Both the position numbers and the translations under genes were made by a program. From positions 186,001 through 250,000 of the forward strand of contig OZ250139.1 of the NCBI GenBank assembly GCA_965237405.1: a stretch of DNA of 64,000 nucleotides, given 5' to 3'. The notes below the pieces were generated by a model. That model saw only the letters and a list, made by a program, of their open reading frames with translations. It did no database searches and was not told the origin of the DNA. Origin of the DNA: CAUZIB01 sp963663925 (GTDB lineage Bacteria > Acidobacteriota > Vicinamibacteria > Vicinamibacterales > UBA8438). Positions 25,642 to 32,870 of this stretch are shown here, one piece after another (positions within the stretch are counted from its first letter, which is position 1; every line of letters begins with the position of its first letter).

Positions 25642-27615
25642 CTATGGGCCGACTGGGGTGTGCCAGATCGGAGAACTCCACGCGCGCTCCTTGATTAGGG
25701 AGGGCTCGGGAATCGCAGTTTGCTGCGCCAGTGCCCGATGTGTCGACCACCGGCAGGTGGGATTCTCCAGCACGCGTACGTAATAGAACGCACGTTGGGA
25801 GCGATCGAAATCCGGATCGTACCAGGTGGTATTCAGCTCCTCGGCACCGCGGTCGCTAGAATAGCTGCAGTCAGCGAGGCTGACGCGTGCTCCGTTGTCG
25901 CCACAGCGATGGGTCTCGGGATCCGGGTCCAACCCATCTGCACACACCACGTCGTACACCTGTTCGAACGTCTCTCCGTCGGCATCGGCCCACCCCTTGA
26001 CGATTTGAATCTTCTGGAGATTGGCACTAGCGGTGTCCTTCGTGGCCCAGACGACGAACCGGGGTTCAGCGTCATCCGACGGGGCGGGCGGGAGGTCGGC
26101 CCCCATCGTCACGCCGGTGCGGTAGGCCTCGTCGACCAAGGTCCGGCTGGTATGGAGGTCATCCGGAAACTGCCATCCGGCGAAGAAGCGCACACGGATC
26201 CGAGTACCGCTGGTGCCGAAAGTCTCCTTGCGCCGGAGCGCATCGAAGATCGATTCGCGGGTATTCTCCTCGGCCCACACCCCCACCAATCCGCCGGGGT
26301 TGTCGCTGCTGCCGCCGCGTATGCTGGCGGTCCTCTGGTTCATGGGCCGGTCGGTGTAGTCGTCCTCGTCGGTGGCACCGGCCAGGCTCTGGTGGTCGTC
26401 AGTGCTGGCGATGAAGCCGAACTTGAACGGGTTCACGCCATACTCGGCTTCCAAGCGGAGGCCATCCTTTAGGGCATTGCGGACATAGCCGGTCGCATGG
26501 GTGCAGTTGCCCCTGTCTCGGTGCTCAGGCGTACAGATCGGTCGATACGGTTCGAAGTTGCACTCTTCGTCGGTTGTTCCAAGGCCGAGGTAACACTCGG
26601 AATTACCTTTGATCTGGTGGATCTCAACCAGCGGCTCGGCCCATGCGCGGAGCGCGAGGATCTCGGGCGTATACGGCGCCCAGCCGGACTCGGCAAACGC
26701 GATCCCTCCGCTCAGGTTCGTGTTGTGCGGGATGGCGACGACCCGGCACTCACCGGTGCAGACCGTCTCGAGCCATTCCCACAGCCGTTCCGCCCGCTTC
26801 TGCATCTCGACATTCGACCCGCCCCACTCGGGTACGTCTCGTCCCTCGAAGATCACGTTCCGATGGTGCATGCCTTCGCCGGTCCGACTCGCCGACCACT
26901 CGTAGCCCGGGAAGGTGGTGAACCGCCCCGGGTCATAGAAGTCATCGGCGTGCTTCTGGATTTCGTGCCACAGATGCCTGGCGCGCTCGTAGCACCGGTT
27001 CTGCGGACCGATGCCGCTCTCCCCGCAGATCTCCGAAGGACGCCGTCCTCTGGCATGGTACGGACGGTAGTACCGCATGAACGCTTGGACACGATTGCCG
27101 ATCGGTTGGTCGCGCAGGGTGCTCTGGATATTCCGTAGGTCGCGACACGTCGGCGTGTCATAGACCGGGTCGCCGGAGTCCTGACAGAGGTGCATTTCTC
27201 CCAGGGTGCTGTCGTGGTCGGTGACGGCCATGAAGTCCAACGGCACTCGGAGGTGCACCTCGCGCCCGTCCGAAGTTACGATCGCATCACCGCGGCCAAA
27301 TCGATACGCGACGGTTGGGTCATCGAGGTTGCCGCCCATGATGAAGGCATCCAGCGACCAGCTGGTGTGCACATGGAGATCGCCAAAGTAGGCGTTACGT
27401 GAGGGGTTCGGGGCGGGTGTTTGAACCGCTGCGGCCGGAACGGCGACTACGCTAAACCAGGCTGTGGTTGGTCCCGTGCTGGCGGACCGTTCTCGTGCGA
27501 GCGATTCGGTGGCTCCACGTGTCGTCAACGCGACGACCGACAGCACTCCAAGCAATCCGGCCACCACCGCAAGTTTTCCGTTCACATACCGCCGAAGGAA
27601 CCTGACACCGCTCAT
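25642..27615 (-). CDS. DUF3604 exported protein, copy 1 of a tandem pair
   Basis: 657 residues with a signal-anchor at about 12-32. The conserved N-terminal motif is N-A-Y-F-G-D-L-H-V-H-T-S-W-S-L-D-A-F, an H-x-H pattern like the metal site of PHP-type phosphoesterases. It is followed by D-F-M-A-V-T-D-H-D-S, V-V-A-I-P-H-N-T-N-L-S and F-G-F-I-A-S-T-D-D-H, all rich in possible metal ligands. The C-terminus ends A-W-S-S-P-I-W-H-T-P-V-G-P. DUF3604 has no settled activity; a metal-dependent hydrolase in the periplasm is the best guess. The start at 27615 has a GGAGG site 8 nt upstream. It is closely similar along its whole length to the next gene upstream, so it arose by tandem duplication. Confidence 0.88.
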   Translation of the reverse strand: MSGVRFLRRYVNGKLAVVAGLLGVLSVVALTTRGATESLARERSASTGPTTAWFSVVAVPAAAVQTPAPNPSRNAYFGDLHVHTSWSLDAFIMGGNLDDPTVAYRFGRGDAIVTSDGREVHLRVPLDFMAVTDHDSTLGEMHLCQDSGDPVYDTPTCRDLRNIQSTLRDQPIGNRVQAFMRYYRPYHARGRRPSEICGESGIGPQNRCYERARHLWHEIQKHADDFYDPGRFTTFPGYEWSASRTGEGMHHRNVIFEGRDVPEWGGSNVEMQKRAERLWEWLETVCTGECRVVAIPHNTNLSGGIAFAESGWAPYTPEILALRAWAEPLVEIHQIKGNSECYLGLGTTDEECNFEPYRPICTPEHRDRGNCTHATGYVRNALKDGLRLEAEYGVNPFKFGFIASTDDHQSLAGATDEDDYTDRPMNQRTASIRGGSSDNPGGLVGVWAEENTRESIFDALRRKETFGTSGTRIRVRFFAGWQFPDDLHTSRTLVDEAYRTGVTMGADLPPAPSDDAEPRFVVWATKDTASANLQKIQIVKGWADADGETFEQVYDVVCADGLDPDPETHRCGDNGARVSLADCSYSSDRGAEELNTTWYDPDFDRSQRAFYYVRVLENPTCRWSTHRALAQQTAIPEPSLIKERAWSSPIWHTPVGP

Positions 27616-27672
27616 GCGTCATGCCTCCGTTCGCGTTTGCCGGTCAACCGATGTTCGATTACCAATTTCCGC

Positions 27673-29730
27673 TTACGGGCCGACTGGCGTGTACCAGATC
27701 GGAGAACTCCACGCGCGCTCCTTGATCACCGCCGGCTCGGAAATCGGGGCTTGCCGGGCCAGCGCCCGATGGGTGGTCCACCGACACGTCGGATTCTCCA
27801 AGACACGTACGTAGTAAAACGCCCGGTTGGAGGAATCGAAATCGGGATCGCTCCAGGTGGTGCTCAGCTCCTCAGCTCCGGTGTCGGTGGAAACACTGCA
27901 GTCGGCGAGATCCACTCGTGCCCCGTTGTCTGCGCAGTGATGGGTCTGGGGATCGGGTTCCAAGCTGTCCGCGCAGACCACGTCATACACCTGTTCGAAG
28001 GTGTCCACACCGGCGTCGGCCCACCCCTTCACGATCTGGACCTTTTGGAGGTTCGCACTGGCGGCGTCCTTGGTGGCCCACACGACAAACCGAGGTGCCG
28101 CTCCTGCCGAGGGTAATGGCGGCAGGTCGGCACCCATCGGCACGCCGGTCTGGTACGCCTCCTCAACGAGAGTCCGACTCGTGTGCAGGTTGGCCGCATA
28201 CTGCCATCCGGCGAAGAACCGGACTCGGATCCGGGTACCGCTGGTCCCGAAAGTTTCCCGGCGCCGGAGTGCATCGAAGATCGACTCCCGCGTATTCTCC
28301 TCGGCCCACACACCCACCAACCCGCCTGGACTGCCGATGTTCCCGCCACCGGGTTGATCGCCTGCCCTACGGTCTCCCGTCCGGCTGCCAGCGGTGCCGA
28401 AATTAATCGGTCTTTTCGTAAAATCGTTCTCGTCGGTTCCCCCTGGCAAGCTCTGGTGGTCGTCCGTGCTCGCGATGAAACCGAACTTGAATGGATTTAC
28501 CCCATACACAGCTTCCAACCGCAGGCCGGTCTTCAGGGCGTTACGGACATAGTCAGATGCATGGGCGCACCGATTTTTTCGTTGAAAGTCTCGCTCGCCC
28601 GGGTACAGTCCAGGCTTACAGATGGGAAAATAATTCTCGAAGTTGCACTCCTCATCCGTCGTGCCCAAACCTTGATAACACTCGGAACTGCCTTTGATCT
28701 GGTGGATCTCAACCAGCGGCTCGGCCCATGCGCGGAGCGCGAGGATCTCGGGCGTATACGGCGCCCAGCCGGATTCCGCAAATGCGAGCCCCCCGCTCAG
28801 GTTCGAGTTGTGCGGAATGGCCACCACGCGACACGCCCCGGTGCAGACAGCTTCGAGCCATTCCCAGAGACGTTCCGGCCGGTTCTGCATCTCCACGGCC
28901 GACCCCCCCCACTCGGGTACCGCTCGCCCTTCGAAGATCACGTTCCGATGCATATGCCCCGAAGACAGAGAATTGGCCGTCCACTCGTACCCCGGGAAGG
29001 TGGTGAAGCGGCCCGGCTCATAGAACGCATCGGCGTTGTCCTGAATTTCTTGCCACAGATGCCGGGCACGCTCGTAGCATCGGTTTTGGGGACCGATGCC
29101 ATCCTCCCCGCAAATCTCCGGAGGGCGTCGTCCCGTTCTGTAATAGGTGCGTTCCCGCTGGAACGCGGCGTTTGCCTCTCGACCACGACTGTTTCGAATA
29201 TCGCGACAGGTGGGCGTGTTATAGGCCGGGTCGTTAGCATCTTCGCAGAGATGGATCTCTCCGAGGGTGTTGTCATGATCGGTGACAGCCATGAAGTCCA
29301 ACGGCACTCGTAGCCTCACCACGCTCCCGTCATGTCGATTGACAGGATCGCCGCGACCGTACCGGTAGGCTACGTCTGGGCCATCGCGGTTGCTCCCTAT
29401 AAGGTAGGAATCCAGCGACCAACTACTGTGTACATGGAAATCACCGAAGTAGGCTGTCCGTGAGGTATTGTTCGCGGGCGCCTGCGCCACGACAACCGGG
29501 GCGGCTGCGATTGCCACACCCGCTCCTCCTGCCACAATCTGGTTCTCTGTTAGTGGTTCCTCAGCCCGAGACTTGCTCACCCATCGCGACGAAAGCACGA
29601 CCAGCGCGAGCATTAGTACCGTTGCGACGGGTAATCGTGCCCTCGCGTTCCACAAGAGGGGCACGATATCGCCCCTGCGTAGCCCTCCGCTAACTTTGAA
29701 TCGGTTCGACGGCATCCCGAATGCGGTCAT
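27673..29730 (-). CDS. DUF3604 exported protein, copy 2 of a tandem pair
   Basis: 685 residues and the same layout as its downstream neighbour: a membrane or signal segment near residues 33-48, T-A-Y-F-G-D-F-H-V-H-S-S-W-S-L-D-S-Y, F-M-A-V-T-D-H-D-N-T, I-P-H-N-S-N-L-S and F-G-F-I-A-S-T-D-D-H, ending P-I-W-Y-T-P-V-G-P. Differences cluster in the signal region, in a Gly-rich loop (G-D-R-R-A-G-D-Q-P-G-G-G-N) and in one segment where copy 2 has extra residues near F-E-N-Y-F-P-I-C-K-P. It is first in the run DUF3604-DUF3604-PPIase-HupE. The start could also be Met6 (29715); neither has a strong ribosome-binding site. Confidence 0.87.
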   Translation of the reverse strand: MTAFGMPSNRFKVSGGLRRGDIVPLLWNARARLPVATVLMLALVVLSSRWVSKSRAEEPLTENQIVAGGAGVAIAAAPVVVAQAPANNTSRTAYFGDFHVHSSWSLDSYLIGSNRDGPDVAYRYGRGDPVNRHDGSVVRLRVPLDFMAVTDHDNTLGEIHLCEDANDPAYNTPTCRDIRNSRGREANAAFQRERTYYRTGRRPPEICGEDGIGPQNRCYERARHLWQEIQDNADAFYEPGRFTTFPGYEWTANSLSSGHMHRNVIFEGRAVPEWGGSAVEMQNRPERLWEWLEAVCTGACRVVAIPHNSNLSGGLAFAESGWAPYTPEILALRAWAEPLVEIHQIKGSSECYQGLGTTDEECNFENYFPICKPGLYPGERDFQRKNRCAHASDYVRNALKTGLRLEAVYGVNPFKFGFIASTDDHQSLPGGTDENDFTKRPINFGTAGSRTGDRRAGDQPGGGNIGSPGGLVGVWAEENTRESIFDALRRRETFGTSGTRIRVRFFAGWQYAANLHTSRTLVEEAYQTGVPMGADLPPLPSAGAAPRFVVWATKDAASANLQKVQIVKGWADAGVDTFEQVYDVVCADSLEPDPQTHHCADNGARVDLADCSVSTDTGAEELSTTWSDPDFDSSNRAFYYVRVLENPTCRWTTHRALARQAPISEPAVIKERAWSSPIWYTPVGP

Positions 29731-29783
29731 GGTATACGATCGTACCGGTTCACTTGGCGTACGATAGTCGAGGCCACACCATG

Positions 29784-30341
29784 CTAGGGCTCCGGCTCTG
29801 GCGGCATGAAGTCCTCCAAGTCAATACCCAGCCCGTCGGCGAGCCGGTTGATGTAATTGAAGCACGAAATAGCCTGTACCGCGTCACTCAGTTGCTCGTC
29901 GCTGAACCCCTGAGCGCGTAGTCCCTCCAGGTCGTTCCGCGTGACCGTCCACGGCTCACGCGTGAGTTTCTTGGCGAAGGCGTGTAGCGATCCATCGGCC
30001 ACGGTCACTCCAGCGTTGCGATGATCGCGCTTGAAGCGTTCAACGAAGGCGTCATCTTCGACCTCGGCCCGGAGGTCGTCGGCGTGCGCCTCGACTCAAT
30101 AGTGACACCGGTTGGTTGCCGAAACGACCACGGCGAGCATTTCGCGTTGCGCCCGAGTTAGCGAAGACGGGCGCCGCATCACGCTGAGGTATAGGGCCAT
30201 GCTCCGAGTGAGCAGACCGGGGTTCAGCCCCATGATCTTGACGATGTTGAAGACGCGACCCGCACGTTTGATTGCCTTGTCGTACTCTTGCCGCAGCCCG
30301 CCGGTGGCCTCGTCAGCTTCTATGGTCCGGATCCAGGCCAT
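29784..30341 (-). CDS. peroxidase-related AhpD/CMD-fold protein, candidate selenoprotein (TGA at codon 82)
   Basis: Read through one TGA, this is a continuous 185-residue protein, the normal length for peroxidase-related carboxymuconolactone-decarboxylase-fold enzymes. The N-terminal half (residues 1-81) ends S-A-T-N-R-C-H-Y. The TGA (30096-30098) then stands exactly where the family has the second Cys of C-x-x-C, giving C79-H-Y-U82-V-E-A-H86 with the expected downstream His. The C-terminal half continues in the same frame with A-D-D-L-R-A-E-V and a closing A-I-S-C-F-N-Y-I-N-R-L-A-D-G-L-G. The start at 30341 has a GAGGG site. CxxU forms of AhpD-like proteins are known selenoproteins. A perfect hairpin follows the TGA (separate entry). 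The alternative is a nonsense mutation. The likely role is thiol- or selenol-based peroxide reduction in the cytoplasm. Confidence 0.72.
30059..30078 (-). promoter_or_regulatory. candidate bacterial SECIS hairpin after the TGA codon
   Basis: Seventeen nt after the TGA, the mRNA can form a perfect 7-bp stem, CGACCTC with GAGGTCG, closing the 6-nt loop CGGGCC. The loop has G at its second position and begins 24 nt after the TGA. Known rules for bacterial SECIS elements ask for a stem-loop within the coding region, a loop about 16-37 nt after UGA and a G among the first two loop bases, so all are met. The hairpin lies in GC-rich coding sequence, so chance cannot be excluded. Confidence 0.55.
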
Positions 30342-30496
30342 AAGCCCTCTTTGCCATTTTCACGCATACTAACTGATGACCCAGGACGGTCAGTTCGCGC
30401 GGCGTCATTGCGATTGTCCCCCTGGGAATGTCCTGAACTTTGCTGCCGTTGTAAAGGATCTCGAGTTTGCTAGGAGGTCGGCCGACCGAGCGCCCG

Positions 30497-31102
30497 TCAG
30501 TCCAGATCGATCGGCAGCACAGCGAGGGCGCCTTTCTCAGCGATCTCAAAAATCAGTGAGTGGGTACCCTCGCCCCAGGCACCCGTCGGCGAGGCGAAGA
30601 ACAGGTCTCCCCATCCGATGTGGAAGTCGTTGGCATCGAAGAAGTCGTACGAGATCCCGTCGAACGGAAGGACGAAGAACTGAAAGTTTCGGCTGTTCAC
30701 CAGTTGGAAGTAGCTACCGATCCCGTGGCGTGTAACCCGAGCGTTCTGAATGAGTGGGCGCACCCGCTGATGATCCTGCGACCACACGCGCTGGGTAGGC
30801 AGCTCGACTCGCCGACCATCGGGGGTCAGAAGGTAGATGTCCTCGCGGTCGATCCGCATAGCGCGGTCGGCCGTCACCCCAACCTCGATGAGCAGCCATC
30901 GCGAGTCGTGGTGCCGCTGCGAGTAGTAGTAGGCGGCGACCACGTGCAGGTCGTCGTCCTCGAATTCCACGGCGGCGCGGCCGCGATCGGTTGTGTTCGG
31001 GAACAGCTCGCGTGTGATCTGCTGGCCGTGCAGGACGCCAGTCGCGACGGCCAGCACGGCGATGGACGTGATAACAGTGCCGGAAGTAAGTCTGTCATTC
31101 AT
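30497..31102 (-). CDS. exported hypothetical protein
   Basis: 201 residues with a signal peptide ending near V-L-H-G-Q. The mature protein is rich in beta strands and aromatic residues (F-F-V-L-P-F-D-G-I-S-Y-D-F-F-D-A-N-D-F). I do not recognise the family; it looks like a small periplasmic beta-sandwich protein. It lies upstream of the AhpD-like gene on the same strand with a gap of about 155 bp. No Cys or heme motif is present. Confidence 0.6.
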   Translation of the reverse strand: MNDRLTSGTVITSIAVLAVATGVLHGQQITRELFPNTTDRGRAAVEFEDDDLHVVAAYYYSQRHHDSRWLLIEVGVTADRAMRIDREDIYLLTPDGRRVELPTQRVWSQDHQRVRPLIQNARVTRHGIGSYFQLVNSRNFQFFVLPFDGISYDFFDANDFHIGWGDLFFASPTGAWGEGTHSLIFEIAEKGALAVLPIDLD

Positions 31103-31244
31103 CGCGGCGTCTACTGAAACCAGTGTGGTCGGTAACTTTCGGACATCCGGTAGTTCATCTTAACGTAAGGTGAATCCACGATAACAGGTCGCTGTAAGAT
31201 CCAGCATGGAGATGGAACTTGAGGCCTTTCTCTAAGGTTGGCGC

Positions 31245-32870
31245 ATGAAACCACGGACTTTCCTGTTGGCGGCGGTGACCTGGACGGTTGTGGGGCTCGT
31301 GTGGGTTCCCGCCTTTGCTGAGATCGGACGGCAATACGTGGCCACCGGCGAATCTTCCAACCTCCAAGCGCTGGTGGAAGCGGCGCGGGCTCGCGACCTT
31401 GGGGCTGTTCAGGGTCTCCTTCTTGAGCCGGTCGATGTTGACATACCCCAGCCGGACGGCGCCACCGCGCTTGCCTGGGCGGCCCATTGGGATGATCTCG
31501 TTATGGCGGGGTTGTTGATTCGGGCGGGCGCTGACGTGAACACTGCCAACGAGCTGGGGATTACGCCGCTCATGCTTGCCAGCACCAACGGCAACGGAGT
31601 GATGGTCGGAGAGCTGTTGCGGGCTGGTGCGGATCCAGCAGTTGCCCGACAGAGCGGCGAAACGGCGCTCATGATGGCCTCACGGTCTGGGAGTGTCGCC
31701 GCCGTGCGGGGGCTGGTAGCTTACGGCGCTGACGTTAACGCGACCACTACTGGCGGTCGCACGGCGTTGATGTGGGCTGCGGCAGAGCGTCATGCCGATG
31801 TCGTTCGCACGCTAGTCCAAGCGGGGACGGACGTTCATGCGCGTACGGCTGTCGTGATCCCGTCAGCCCCGGACCATCCGTACGGGAACAAAGAACCAAA
31901 ATCTGTGAACCGGTTTGTGGCGGCTAACCCGAGATACTTCCCCAGAGACGGCGATAGGGACCCGCCGCGTCCAGAGGGGGGCTTTACGCCGCTACTTTAT
32001 GCGGTTCTGTCGGGAGACATCGATACGCTCAGGGAGTTGCTAGCGGCAGGTGTGAGCGTTGCCGAGGCGGGGCCGGACGGTGTCACTGCGTTGATGCTCG
32101 CCATCACCAAACGACAGGAGCCGACCGCCTTGTTCTTGTTGGATCGGGGTGCGGATCCGAATCCTGCCGACGCCGGTTACACTGCACTTCATCTCGCAAG
32201 CGCAACCGGTCAGCTTGCGGTGGCCGAGGCGCTGCTCGCTAGGGGTGTGGATCCGAACATTCGCCTTGAGCGACCGCAGCGGTTGACGGATGCCTTCGAG
32301 AGTGGCGTGTTCCGGCATCCAGGTATTGGTCGGTTGACGCAGATTGGGTCGACGCCACTTATTGTGGCCGCTAAATCAGCCGATGCCCCCATGATGCGCC
32401 TGTTAGCGGCGAATGGCGCTAACCCCCAGTTGACCACGAACGACGGGACCACCGCTCTGATGCTCGCGGCTGGGCTCGGCAAACGCGCTGCGACAGACCT
32501 CACCTACTTTCACTGGACCCAGACGAAGGCGGTTGCCGCGATTACGGTTGGACTAGAGCTCGGCATCGACATCAATGCGGCTAACATACACGGGGAGACC
32601 GCGTTGCACGCGGCGGCCTACCACGGCGCGAACCGTGTCATCGAGTTTCTTGTGGACTCGGGCGCTGACATCAACGCGACGAACGCCGCCGAACAAACTG
32701 CATTGCGCATTGCAGACGGGCACCTCCTTTGCTGCACGAGCTTCATCCGTTACGAGGAGACCGTGGAACGACTGCGTGAGCTTGGTGCTGATTCCAACGC
32801 TGGCATCCAACTAATTTTTGGATTAACGGGTTCCTCCGAGGACCCGGTCGACGTGAGCGAACCCAAGTGA
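31245..32870 (+). CDS. exported ankyrin-repeat protein (unit B)
   Basis: 541 residues: a signal peptide (F-L-L-A-A-V-T-W-T-V-V-G-L) followed by about eleven ankyrin repeats (A-T-A-L-A-W-A-A-H-W-D-D, L-L-R-A-G-A-D-P and so on). A long insertion at about residues 198-245 (rich in Pro, Asn and Arg) separates repeats 5 and 6 and is larger than in the other two paralogues. A second register break (P-Q-R-L-T-D-A-F-E-S-G-V) matches the insertion in units A and C. The protein ends with an acidic tail. It overlaps the DUF1592 gene by 4 nt (GTGA). The ribosome-binding site is AAGG, 9 nt before the ATG. Confidence 0.87.
   Translation: MKPRTFLLAAVTWTVVGLVWVPAFAEIGRQYVATGESSNLQALVEAARARDLGAVQGLLLEPVDVDIPQPDGATALAWAAHWDDLVMAGLLIRAGADVNTANELGITPLMLASTNGNGVMVGELLRAGADPAVARQSGETALMMASRSGSVAAVRGLVAYGADVNATTTGGRTALMWAAAERHADVVRTLVQAGTDVHARTAVVIPSAPDHPYGNKEPKSVNRFVAANPRYFPRDGDRDPPRPEGGFTPLLYAVLSGDIDTLRELLAAGVSVAEAGPDGVTALMLAITKRQEPTALFLLDRGADPNPADAGYTALHLASATGQLAVAEALLARGVDPNIRLERPQRLTDAFESGVFRHPGIGRLTQIGSTPLIVAAKSADAPMMRLLAANGANPQLTTNDGTTALMLAAGLGKRAATDLTYFHWTQTKAVAAITVGLELGIDINAANIHGETALHAAAYHGANRVIEFLVDSGADINATNAAEQTALRIADGHLLCCTSFIRYEETVERLRELGADSNAGIQLIFGLTGSSEDPVDVSEPK

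Noticed and set aside
27421..29313. Long plus-strand frames opposite the tandem DUF3604 genes
   Set aside because: Both mirror the minus-strand duplication and have no start site or domain of their own.
30313..30549. Minus-strand frame of 78 codons upstream of the AhpD-like gene
   Set aside because: It overlaps the start of the AhpD-like gene, has no domain I can recognise and no ribosome-binding site; probably untranslated leader.
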